10,751 bases of DNA from an uncultured Lachnospiraceae bacterium (GTDB lineage Bacteria; Bacillota; Clostridia; Lachnospirales; Lachnospiraceae). A program made the position numbers and the translations under genes. The notes beneath the pieces were generated by a model. That model was not told the DNA's origin. It worked only from the letters and a program-made list of their open reading frames with translations, and searched no databases. Positions 1 to 7,539 of this stretch are shown one piece after another (the stretch's first letter is position 1; every line of letters begins with the position of its first letter). The stretch lies in the NCBI GenBank assembly GCA_910587155.1, contig CAJULA010000047.1, positions 1 to 10,751 of the forward strand, in the 5' to 3' direction.

Positions 1-1439
1 TGCCCTCCATCGGCGGCAAGGACAGTATGTCGGGCACATTCAATGATATTGACGTGCCGCCGACGCTGGTATCTTTTGCCGTGGATGTGGCAGACGGACA
101 TGATATCATAACGCCGGAACTGAAACGGCCGGGGAGTCTGCTGCTTGTATTTCCGATGGAAAGAGATGAGTTTGATCTGCCGGTCTATGAAAGTGTGATG
201 GAACTCTACGGTTATGTGACAAAGCTGATCCGGCAGGGGAAGATCCTGTCCGCCTATGCGCTGGATTCCTACGGAATCGCCGCCGCAGCCTGCAAGATGG
301 CGTTTGGCAACCATTTGGGTGTTGTCTTTGATGCGGGACTGGATGAAAAAGAGCTGTTTGCAAATGAGATGGGCGGTATTCTGGCGGAGGTATCGTCGGA
401 TATCCGGATGGAACTGGAAGACGCGGGGATTGATTTCACAGTGGCAGGCCGGGTGAGCGGTGAGCCGGTATTTTGCCATAAGGAGATGCGGCTGACGCTG
501 GAAGAGGCGCTGCAGGCGTGGACAGGGACACTGGAACCGGTATTCCCTTCCGTGGCGGAAAGGGGGCCGCAGGAAAAACAGGACAAAGAGTACGACTGCT
601 ATCAGGCGCCTTCGTTCCATATCTGTAAGCATAAGATGGCAAGGCCGACGGTATTTATCCCGGTATTTTCGGGGACCAACTGTGAATATGACAGTGCCAG
701 AGCCTTTGAGCAGGCAGGGGCAGGTGTGATCACAAAGGTGTTCCGGGATCTGACGGCAGAGGATATCAGGGATTCCGTGGCAGTCTTTGAGGAGGCGATT
801 TCCCGCTCCCAGATCATTATGTTTCCCGGCGGATTTTCCGCAGGAGATGAGCCGGACGGCAGTGCAAAATTTTTTGCCACCGCCTTTCGCAACGCCCACC
901 TGCAGGAAGCGGTAACAAAACTGCTCGGGGAGCGCGACGGTCTGGCCCTGGGTATCTGCAACGGTTTCCAGGCCATGATTAAACTGGGACTGGTGCCTTA
1001 CGGAGAAGTGTGCGGGCAGCAGGAGGATTCCCCTACACTGACGTTTAATACGATAGGCCGTCACATTTCCAGAATGGTCTATACAAAAGTTGTTTCCAAC
1101 AAGTCGCCGTGGCTGATGGAAGCGGAGCTGGGAAAAACGTATGTCAACCCGGCCAGCCACGGGGAAGGCAGATTCGTGGCAACCCCTGCATGGATGGAAA
1201 GACTGTTTGCAAACGGCCAGGTGGCTACCTGTTATGCCGATCCGGACGGCAATGTCTCTCTGGATCCGCAGTGGAATGTGAACGGCTCCTATGCGGCCAT
1301 AGAAGGGATCACCTCTTTGGACGGACGTTGTCTGGGAAAGATGGCCCACTGTGAGCGCAAGGGAGATATGGTGGCACGAAATATTTTTGGCGAGCAGGAT
1401 ATGAAGATTTTTGAGTCCGGGGTGCGATATTTTAAATAG
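1..1439 (+). CDS. purL: Phosphoribosylformylglycinamidine synthase, C-terminal part (5'-truncated by the window edge)
   Basis: This enzyme converts FGAR, glutamine and ATP to FGAM in cytosolic de novo purine synthesis. The reading frame is open from base 3, and the ATG at 27 is internal. The first codons read PSIGGKDSMSGTF, the conserved nucleotide-binding segment of the second synthetase half of PurL. The rest of the AIRS C-terminal domain runs to about base 600. A class I glutamine amidotransferase domain starts near 640 (PTVFIPVFSGTNCE). Its nucleophile is the Cys at 957-959 in GICNGFQ, and the His/Glu pair is in KMAHCERKG (His 1347-1349, Glu 1353-1355). Synthetase and glutaminase in one chain is the large-PurL form found in proteobacteria and many Clostridia, unlike the split PurS/PurQ/PurL of Bacillus. 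About 479 codons are visible. The full protein should be near 1250 residues, so most of it lies upstream. No damage is seen in the visible part. The next gene starts 8 bases after the stop. Confidence 0.97.
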   Translation, partial: PSIGGKDSMSGTFNDIDVPPTLVSFAVDVADGHDIITPELKRPGSLLLVFPMERDEFDLPVYESVMELYGYVTKLIRQGKILSAYALDSYGIAAAACKMAFGNHLGVVFDAGLDEKELFANEMGGILAEVSSDIRMELEDAGIDFTVAGRVSGEPVFCHKEMRLTLEEALQAWTGTLEPVFPSVAERGPQEKQDKEYDCYQAPSFHICKHKMARPTVFIPVFSGTNCEYDSARAFEQAGAGVITKVFRDLTAEDIRDSVAVFEEAISRSQIIMFPGGFSAGDEPDGSAKFFATAFRNAHLQEAVTKLLGERDGLALGICNGFQAMIKLGLVPYGEVCGQQEDSPTLTFNTIGRHISRMVYTKVVSNKSPWLMEAELGKTYVNPASHGEGRFVATPAWMERLFANGQVATCYADPDGNVSLDPQWNVNGSYAAIEGITSLDGRCLGKMAHCERKGDMVARNIFGEQDMKIFESGVRYFK

Positions 1440-1447
1440 GGGAGTTT

Positions 1448-2044
1448 ATGTTAAACAGAGAAGATATGCTGGAGCTGACGCGGCGCATGAGCGTTTCCCG
1501 TACGTCGATAACGCGGATTGCCGGCTGTTATATGGATGCGGAGGGAGAGATTGACGGGACATTTAATACAAATTTCCTGAATCTCTCTCCGGGGGAGAAA
1601 CAGAAGAATCTGGCCATTGCCAAGGCGATCCCTTTTTCGCGCACCAATGAGCAGCTGCGGGAATATTTTTTCCCGCCGGAGCGCCGGGGTGCGGGCAGTA
1701 TGTGGCAGCTTCTGACGGCCATAAAAAACTGCGGGCTGAAAAATGATGCGCTGATGGAGACATTTTACGAACTGGCGGCAGAAAAATATGGAAAAAAAGA
1801 AGCCTATGCGATTTATGTCTTTCATGACAGGTATGACATACCGGTGAAAGCGGCGGACCGGTGTCGTCTGGGCGAGTCGGAGGAAGTATATGAGTATCTG
1901 ATCTGTGCGCTCTGTCCTCTGATCGGGGAGTATGAGCCGGGCAGGCCGGAGAGCGGTTTCCTGTTCCCGTCTTTTTCGGGAAGAAGCGCCGATCCGGACA
2001 GAGTGGCTGTATTTTATGCCGACCCCGGCAGGCACCGGGGCTAG
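1448..2044 (+). pseudogene. DUF4317-type protein, truncated at about half length
   Basis: The open frame encodes 198 residues. It has a good ribosome binding site (GGGGAG at 1439-1444) and starts 8 bases after purL, so it may be co-transcribed. The N-terminal part resembles the Firmicute DUF4317 family: an opening helix MLNREDMLELTRRM, then ITRIAGCYMDAEGEI, and later EEVYEYLICALCPL and ESGFLFPSFSGRSADPDRVAVFY. The family assignment is from memory of its pattern. These proteins are usually about 380-400 residues, function unknown, probably cytosolic. Here the frame stops just after the GFLFPSFSGRSAD region, and no other frame after 2044 continues the domain for more than a dozen codons. A short in-register piece (MERLLC, from 2049) may be a decayed continuation. 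I call it a truncated gene, although the N-terminal half could still be expressed. There is no signal peptide or membrane segment. Confidence 0.7.
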
Positions 2045-2048
2045 TTAA

Positions 2049-2240
2049 ATGGAGAGATTGCTATGCTTAAACAGCAGGTTAAAATAAGAACGGAAAGATA
2101 ATCTCTATGTTCCGGGATGCGTGGAGCATTATCTGGTTCATAGGATGCAGGAACATGAGGACTTTATCCCGGCGCTGGATTTACCGGGGCAGGAAGAATT
2201 TTATATTATGAGCCATGCTTTTCTTGCGGATGAGGGATGA
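2049..2240 (+). pseudogene. Unidentified broken coding fragment
   Basis: After the DUF4317 stop, a ribosome-binding-like GGAGAG (2051-2056) precedes an ATG at 2063 that opens MLKQQVKIRTER and stops at 2099-2101. In the adjacent frame, from 2088 to the TGA at 2238-2240, the DNA reads as a protein-like stretch with no start of its own. It includes DNLYVPGCVEHYLVHRM and, further on, EEFYIMSHAFLADEG. A one-base frameshift around 2090-2097 would join the two into a protein of about 58 residues. I do not recognise the family. The composition (aromatic, His, acidic) looks like real protein rather than random translation. It may be a decayed small gene or the tail of a larger lost one. Confidence 0.35.
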
Positions 2241-2265
2241 AACAAAAAAATAAAATATTGTGGCA

Positions 2266-2294
2266 TTCTTGAATTTCAGAAAAGATGATATGAT
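2266..2294 (+). promoter_or_regulatory. Possible promoter of the Rpn-like pseudogene
   Basis: A TATGAT -10 box at 2289-2294 lies 17 bases downstream of a weak -35 match, TTCTTG at 2266-2271. The surrounding DNA is AT-rich. The start codon at 2323 follows with AGGAA at 2311-2315 as a ribosome binding site. The -10 is good, the -35 is poor. Confidence 0.35.
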
Positions 2295-2322
2295 AAAAAC
2301 AAAAACGCGAAGGAAATAGGAT

Positions 2323-2969
2323 ATGGCAAATATATATGATGGTGCATTCCGGACAATACTGAATGACTGTCGAAAGCTGATTATCCCTGTAATCAATGAA
2401 ATTTTTGGGAAACATATACAGGGGAGGAAGAAATCCGTTTTTTTCCCAACGAACATTTTTTAGATCAGCAGGACGAGGCAGACAGGGAACGGATTACGGA
2501 CACGAATTTTATGGTTTTCGGGAAGATACCAAAAAAATACCATGTTGAGTGCGAAAGCAGCCTGCCGGATGGAAAAATAGCGATAAGACTTTTTGAATAT
2601 GATGCTCAGATAGCGCTTGACGAGGGCGTGGTTACAGAGGAAACATTGACTGTGACATTTCCCAATACGGCGGTTTTGTACCTCCGCACTTTTAAAAAGA
2701 CACCAGACAAAATGAAATACGTGATTATCACACCGGGTGGGACAGTTCAGTATGATGTGCCGATTGGTGTGGGTGATATTATGGGCGGAGCTTTGATTGA
2801 AACGGAAGCACGAAAAATTTTAAACAAAGGTATCAGTGAAACAAAAAAAGAAACTGCACTTAGGATGCTGAAAAGAGGAAAAATGACGGTTGAGGAAATT
2901 GCAGAAGATTCAGGTCTTAGTGTTGCGGAAGTGGAGCAGCTTGCAGGTCTTTTTGTCAGTGTAACATGA
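2323..2969 (+). pseudogene. Rpn-like PD-(D/E)XK nuclease / putative transposase gene, disrupted
   Basis: Intact members are thought to be Rpn-type DNA nucleases linked to recombination, common in multiple copies in Lachnospiraceae. The ATG at 2323 follows AGGAA. Frame 1 gives MANIYDGAFRTILNDCRKL and then LIIPVINEIFG up to 2409, and continues wrongly to a stop at 2461-2463. From about 2412 the next frame carries on the protein: TYTGEEEIRFFPNEHFLDQQ, then TDTNFMVFGK, the nuclease core KKYHVECESS, and RLFEYDAQIALDEG. One base has probably been lost in the G/A run at 2407-2413. Further on, VQYDVPI (to 2765) joins directly to GVGDIMGGALIETEARKILNKG-type sequence (from 2766). In homologues as I recall them, about 90 residues of helical sequence lie between these blocks, so there also seems to be an in-frame internal deletion. 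The end keeps a helix-turn-helix-like tail (KMTVEEIAEDSGLSVAEVEQL). Only the 152-codon distal piece from 2511 remains as a long open frame. It is non-functional if both lesions are real. Confidence 0.82.
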
Positions 2970-3092
2970 TCGTTCTTTCACCTCGAGGCTTATATCTTCA
3001 GCAATTTCTTTAACTGTCTGTTTCCCTTTAGTTTTGGCAATGGCATGAATAAACCTGAAAAGAAGAAATGATACGACTTTGTAGTTGAAGCC
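2910..3092 (-). pseudogene. Possible minus-strand gene remnant
   Basis: The minus strand is open from 3092 down to a stop at 2910-2912 and has no ATG. The part between about 3089 and 2975 reads like protein: FNYKVVSFLLFRFIHAIAKT followed by KGKQTVKEIAEDISLEV. The VKEIAEDISL piece resembles the helix-turn-helix-like tail of the neighbouring Rpn-like gene, which faces it tail to tail. The family is unknown. A chance open frame of this length is quite possible, and the right end overlaps the -35 box of the carA promoter. Confidence 0.22.
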
Positions 3093-3113
3093 TTATTTTC
3101 CGTATGATATAAT
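3085..3113 (+). promoter_or_regulatory. Promoter of the carA-carB-queH-argS operon
   Basis: A TTGAAG -35 (3085-3090) and a consensus TATAAT -10 (3108-3113) are separated by exactly 17 bases. A TG at 3105-3106 makes an extended -10. The predicted transcript starts near 3120 and gives a leader of about 55 bases before carA. Confidence 0.82.
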
Positions 3114-3131
3114 AAAACGATTATGGACAAT

Positions 3132-3153
3132 GGCAGCCCGGCCAGGGGCTGCC
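3132..3153 (+). promoter_or_regulatory. GC-rich hairpin in the carA leader
   Basis: GGCAGCCC (3132-3139) can pair perfectly with GGGCTGCC (3146-3153) around a 6-base loop, in the short untranslated leader just after the promoter. No U-run follows, so it is not an intrinsic terminator. There is no PyrR-type binding loop consensus. It ends 12 bases before the GGAGG ribosome binding site (3166-3170), so it could affect message stability or translation. A function is not shown. Confidence 0.5.
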
Positions 3154-3175
3154 CAACCTATGACTGGAGGTATCT

Positions 3176-4351
3176 ATGAAGGCGTTCTTGATTTTGGAAG
3201 ACGGCACGGTATGGGAAGGCATACAGATCGGAGCCGGGCGGGATATGATCAGTGAAATCGTTTTTAATACATCAATGGCGGGTTATCCGGAAGTGCTGAC
3301 CGACCCCTCTTATGCCGGACAGGCTGTCTGTATGACCTATCCGCTGATTGGCAATTATGGTGTCTGCACGGAGGATATGGAATCCGTAAAGCCATGGGTG
3401 GACGGCTTTATCGTCCGGGAGCTTTCGAGGACTCCTTCGAACTTTCGCAGTGACAAAAGCATACAGCAGTTTTTGGAGGAAAACGGTGTGCCCGGCATTG
3501 CAGGGATCGACACAAGAGCTCTGACCAGGCTTCTGCGGGAAAAGGGGACGATGAACGGTATGATTACCACCAATGCCTCTTATTCCATAGAAGAAGTCCT
3601 GCCGAGGCTGCGGGCCTATACGACCGGAAAGGTTGTGGAAAAGGTGACCTGCCGGGAAAAATATGAGGTAACAGGGACAAAGGATATGGCGGAAAACGGC
3701 CCCATTTCCGGCAGCGCGGTTTATACCGGTGAAAGGGAGCAGCGTCCCACACTTGTGCATAGTTTAAACGGCGCCGGTAAGCGGGTGGCCCTTCTGGATC
3801 TGGGGATGAAGCGAGGGATTGCGCACTCCCTGGCGCAGCGGGGTATAGATGTGACGGTTTATCCGGCCCATACCCCCGCGGAAGAGATATTGGGGGATCG
3901 GCCGGACGGGATCATGCTTTCCAATGGCCCGGGAGATCCGAAAGAATGTGAGGGTATCATCGGTGAGGTCAGGAAACTGTATGAATCCGGCGTGCCGATT
4001 TTTGCCATCTGCCTGGGGCATCAGCTGATGGCACTGGCCACGGGCGCGGATACTTATAAATTAAAATATGGTCATCGGGGCGGGAATCATCCGGTGAAGG
4101 ATCTGCAGACGGGGCGGGTCTATATCTCTTCGCAGAACCATGGATATGTGGTCGATATGGACAGGCTGGATAGGCGAATTGCCAGACCGGCCTTTGTCAA
4201 TGCCAATGATGGCACCTGCGAGGGACTGACCTATATGCAAAGGCCGGTTTTTACTGTGCAGTACCATCCGGAAGCATGTCCCGGCCCGCAGGACTCAGGA
4301 TATTTGTTTGACCGGTTTATCGAGATGATGGAGGTGGGAAAGAATGCCTAA
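3176..4351 (+). CDS. carA: Carbamoyl-phosphate synthase small subunit (glutaminase)
   Basis: CarA hydrolyses glutamine and channels ammonia to CarB for carbamoyl phosphate, the precursor of pyrimidines and arginine, in the cytosol. The 391 residues match the family's usual 360-390. The N-terminal CPSase small-chain domain covers about residues 1-150 (FLILEDGTVWEG, FNTSMAGYPEVLTDPSYAGQ, GIAGIDTRALTRLLREKGTM). A linker follows, then the class I glutamine amidotransferase domain from about residue 205 (VALLDLGMKRGIAHSL, LSNGPGDP). The nucleophile is Cys279 in FAICLGHQL. The catalytic His364 and Glu366 are in QYHPEACPGP. The ATG at 3176 is chosen because GGAGG lies five bases upstream and the protein begins as the family does. 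It is the first gene after the promoter at 3085. Its last 8 bases overlap the start of carB, which suggests translational coupling and fits a 1:1 complex. No defects are seen. Confidence 0.97.
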   Translation: MKAFLILEDGTVWEGIQIGAGRDMISEIVFNTSMAGYPEVLTDPSYAGQAVCMTYPLIGNYGVCTEDMESVKPWVDGFIVRELSRTPSNFRSDKSIQQFLEENGVPGIAGIDTRALTRLLREKGTMNGMITTNASYSIEEVLPRLRAYTTGKVVEKVTCREKYEVTGTKDMAENGPISGSAVYTGEREQRPTLVHSLNGAGKRVALLDLGMKRGIAHSLAQRGIDVTVYPAHTPAEEILGDRPDGIMLSNGPGDPKECEGIIGEVRKLYESGVPIFAICLGHQLMALATGADTYKLKYGHRGGNHPVKDLQTGRVYISSQNHGYVVDMDRLDRRIARPAFVNANDGTCEGLTYMQRPVFTVQYHPEACPGPQDSGYLFDRFIEMMEVGKNA

Positions 4352-7300
4352 GAACCCGAATGTAAAAAAAGTACTGGTGATCGGCTCCGGCCCCATCGTG
4401 ATCGGTCAGGCGGCGGAGTTCGATTATGCCGGCACACAGGCCTGCCGTTCCCTGAAAGAAGAAGGGGTGGAGGTAGTGCTGGTCAACTCCAATCCCGCCA
4501 CCATTATGACGGATAAAGACATTGCGGATCATGTGTATATCGAGCCGCTGACGGTGAAGGTGCTGGAGCAGATCATAGAGAAGGAAAAGCCGGACAGTAT
4601 CCTGCCCACGCTGGGCGGCCAGGCGGGGCTGAATCTGGGGATGGAGCTGGAGGAGTCCGGCTTTCTGGCTTCCCATCATGTGACACTGCTGGGGACAACG
4701 GCGGCGACGATCAGAAAGGCGGAGGACCGGCAGGAATTTAAGGATACCATGGAAAAGATCGGAGAGCCCTGTGCAGCCTCCAAAGTGGTGGAGAGCATAG
4801 AGGACGGTGTGGAGTTTGTAAAAAACATCGGATATCCGGTCGTGCTGCGTCCTGCCTATACGCTGGGCGGCAGTGGCGGGGGGATCGCTCATAATCAGAT
4901 GGAGCTGGAAGAGATACTGGCAAACGGTCTGCGTCTGTCCAGGGTGGGACAGGTGCTGGTGGAACGGTGTATCGCAGGCTGGAAAGAGATTGAATATGAG
5001 GTCATGCGGGATGGTGCCGGCAACTGTATCACGGTCTGCAATATGGAAAATATCGACCCGGTGGGCGTGCATACCGGTGACAGTATTGTCGTCGCTCCGT
5101 CTCAGACGCTTGGGGATAAGGAATATCAGATGCTGCGGAGCGCGGCGCTGAATATTATCAGTGAACTGGCGATTACCGGCGGCTGCAATGTGCAGTTTGC
5201 CCTGCATCCCACCAGCTTTGAATATTGTGTCATCGAGGTGAATCCCCGTGTCAGCCGTTCTTCCGCGCTGGCCAGCAAGGCCACGGGATATCCCATCGCC
5301 AAGGTGGCGGCCAAGATCGCGCTGGGCTATACGCTGGATGAGATTACCAATTCCATTACCGGAAAGACATGCGCCTGCTTTGAGCCGACGCTGGATTACT
5401 GTGTAGTCAAACTGCCCAGGCTGCCTTTTGACAAGTTTCTGACTGCCAAGCGGACCCTGACCACGCAGATGAAAGCCACCGGTGAAGTGATGAGCATCTG
5501 TCAGAATTTTGAGGGTGCGCTGATGAAGGCCATCCGTTCTCTGGAACAGCATGTGGACTGTCTGCGCAGCTATGATTTCAGTGATCTGTCAGGGGAAGAG
5601 CTGAAGGAAAGACTGCGGATCGTAGACGATCAGCGGATCTATGTGATCGCGGAGGCACTCCGCAAAGGCATTTCCCAGGAGACGATTCATGAGATTACCA
5701 TGATAGATATCTGGTTTATCGACAAGCTGGCGATCCTGACAGAGATGGAGGAGAGGCTGGAAAAGGAGCCGCTTACGGAAGAGCTGCTAAAAGAGGCCAA
5801 GCGGCTGGAATTTCCGGACAGCGTGATAGCAAGGCTGACAGGAATGGCAGAAGATGAGATCAGACAGAGGCGCTATGCGCACGGCATCACGGCGGCCTTT
5901 CAGATGGTGGATACCTGTGCGGCGGAATTTAAGGCGGCCACCCCTTATTATTATTCCTGCTTTGGCAGTGAAAACGAGGCGGCAGCGTCGGACAGAAAGA
6001 AGGTGCTGGTACTGGGATCCGGGCCGATCCGCATCGGTCAGGGGATAGAATTTGACTATTGTTCCGTCCATGCCACCTGGGCTTTTGCGAAGGCGGGATA
6101 TGAGACGATCATTATCAACAATAACCCGGAGACGGTGAGCACGGATTTTGATATCGCGGATAAACTCTATTTTGAGCCGTTGACGCCGGAAGATGTGGAA
6201 AATATCGTGCGTCTGGAAAAGCCGGACGGCGCGATCGTACAGTTTGGCGGGCAGACGGCCATTAAATTAACGGAAAGCCTGATGAAGATGGGGGTTCCGA
6301 TTCTGGGCACCAGGGCGGAGGATGTGGATGCGGCAGAGGATCGGGAGCTGTTTGACCGTATCCTGGAGCAGACGCAGATACCAAGAGCGGCAGGCGGAAC
6401 CGTGTATACGGCGCAGGAGGCAAAAGAAGTGGCAAACCGGCTGGGCTATCCGGTGCTGGTGCGGCCTTCCTATGTGCTGGGCGGTCAGGGGATGCAGATC
6501 GCCATCAATGATCAGGAGATCGAAGAGTTTATGGAAATCATCAACCGCATCGCGCAGGATCATCCCATCCTGGTCGACAAGTATCTGCAGGGCAAGGAAA
6601 TCGAGGTGGATGCGGTCTGCGACGGGACGGATATTCTGATTCCGGGTATTATGGAGCATATCGAGCGTACCGGCGTCCATTCCGGCGACAGCATTTCGGT
6701 CTATCCGGCTCATACGATTGATGAGAAAGTAAAGGAAAAGATAGCGGAATATACGAGACGGCTGGCAAAGGCGCTGCATGTGAAGGGGCTGATCAACATC
6801 CAGTTTATCGCCATCGGGGAGGAAGTCTATGTGATCGAAGTCAATCCCCGTTCCTCGAGAACCGTCCCTTATATCAGCAAGGTGACGGGAATTCCCATCG
6901 TGGATCTGGCTTCGGAGGTTATCATCGGCAAGACGATCCGGGAGCTGGGCTATGAGCCGGGGCTGCAGAAGGAAGCGGATTATGTGGCGATCAAGATGCC
7001 TGTCTTTTCCTTTGAAAAGATAAGAGGAGCAGAGATCAGTCTGGGGCCGGAGATGAAATCCACCGGGGAATGTCTGGGCATCGCGCCTACCTTCCAGGAA
7101 GCACTGTACAAGGCATTTCTGGGTTCCGGTGTGGATCTGCCGCGGTTTAAGCAGATGATTATCACGGTCAAGGACGCGGATAAGGGAGAGGCGATTGAGA
7201 TCGGCCGCCGTTTTGAACGGCTGGGCTATACCATTTACGCCACCAGGAGTACTGCGGCGGCGCTGCGGGAAGCCGGGATCAGAGCGCGTAAGGTCAATAA

Positions 7301-7538
7301 GATTCAGCAGGAATCCCCTACGGTTATGGATTTGATATTGGGACACAAGATTGATCTGGTCATTGATACACCCACCCAGGGGCGGGATAAATCCAGAGAC
7401 GGCTTCCTCATCCGCCGGACAGCCATCGAGACCGGTGTAAACTGTCTGACCAGTCTCGATACGGCCAGAGCCCTGGTGACGAGTCTGGAAACGGCCCGGG
7501 AGGGGGCGCTGACATTGGTGGATGTGGCAGGGTTGTGA
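4344..7538 (+). CDS. carB: Carbamoyl-phosphate synthase large subunit
   Basis: CarB makes carbamoyl phosphate from bicarbonate, CarA-delivered ammonia and two ATP. At 1064 residues it is full length (family about 1060-1075) and shows the expected internal duplication. Half 1 opens with KKVLVIGSGPIVIGQAAEFD (about residue 8) and has an ATP-grasp domain at about 128-320 (VVLRPAYTLGGSGGGIA, VIEVNPRVSRSSALASKATG). An oligomerisation region lies at about 400-550. Half 2 opens with KKVLVLGSGPIRIGQGIEFD (about residue 552) and has the second ATP-grasp at about 670-860 (VLVRPSYVLGGQGMQIAIND, VIEVNPRSSRTVPYISKVTG). The C-terminal methylglyoxal-synthase-like allosteric domain runs from about residue 935 (ATRSTAAALREAGI, DLVIDTPTQGRDKSRDG) and is the site where family enzymes sense UMP or ornithine. 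It overlaps carA by 8 bases and queH starts one base after its stop. Long minus-strand open frames lie inside it but show no family features. Confidence 0.98.
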   Translation: MPKNPNVKKVLVIGSGPIVIGQAAEFDYAGTQACRSLKEEGVEVVLVNSNPATIMTDKDIADHVYIEPLTVKVLEQIIEKEKPDSILPTLGGQAGLNLGMELEESGFLASHHVTLLGTTAATIRKAEDRQEFKDTMEKIGEPCAASKVVESIEDGVEFVKNIGYPVVLRPAYTLGGSGGGIAHNQMELEEILANGLRLSRVGQVLVERCIAGWKEIEYEVMRDGAGNCITVCNMENIDPVGVHTGDSIVVAPSQTLGDKEYQMLRSAALNIISELAITGGCNVQFALHPTSFEYCVIEVNPRVSRSSALASKATGYPIAKVAAKIALGYTLDEITNSITGKTCACFEPTLDYCVVKLPRLPFDKFLTAKRTLTTQMKATGEVMSICQNFEGALMKAIRSLEQHVDCLRSYDFSDLSGEELKERLRIVDDQRIYVIAEALRKGISQETIHEITMIDIWFIDKLAILTEMEERLEKEPLTEELLKEAKRLEFPDSVIARLTGMAEDEIRQRRYAHGITAAFQMVDTCAAEFKAATPYYYSCFGSENEAAASDRKKVLVLGSGPIRIGQGIEFDYCSVHATWAFAKAGYETIIINNNPETVSTDFDIADKLYFEPLTPEDVENIVRLEKPDGAIVQFGGQTAIKLTESLMKMGVPILGTRAEDVDAAEDRELFDRILEQTQIPRAAGGTVYTAQEAKEVANRLGYPVLVRPSYVLGGQGMQIAINDQEIEEFMEIINRIAQDHPILVDKYLQGKEIEVDAVCDGTDILIPGIMEHIERTGVHSGDSISVYPAHTIDEKVKEKIAEYTRRLAKALHVKGLINIQFIAIGEEVYVIEVNPRSSRTVPYISKVTGIPIVDLASEVIIGKTIRELGYEPGLQKEADYVAIKMPVFSFEKIRGAEISLGPEMKSTGECLGIAPTFQEALYKAFLGSGVDLPRFKQMIITVKDADKGEAIEIGRRFERLGYTIYATRSTAAALREAGIRARKVNKIQQESPTVMDLILGHKIDLVIDTPTQGRDKSRDGFLIRRTAIETGVNCLTSLDTARALVTSLETAREGALTLVDVAGL

Positions 7539-7539
7539 G

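Noticed and set aside
3132..3153. carA leader hairpin as a PyrR attenuator or riboswitch
   Set aside because: No PyrR binding-loop consensus, no terminator U-run and too little leader for a known riboswitch.
4317..5552. Long minus-strand open frame (411 codons) opposite carB
   Set aside because: It lies wholly over well-matched carA/carB coding sequence and has no family motifs. Its His/Arg/Gln-rich composition is typical of antisense translation of a GC-rich gene.
6267..7346. Long minus-strand open frame (359 codons) opposite the second half of carB
   Set aside because: It is a shadow of carB codon usage. No ribosome site or conserved motif was seen.
7522..7539. Upstream ATG for queH at 7522
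   Set aside because: It would place six extra residues inside carB with no better ribosome site. The ATG at 7540 just after the carB stop is the usual coupled layout and gives a normal QueH N-terminus.
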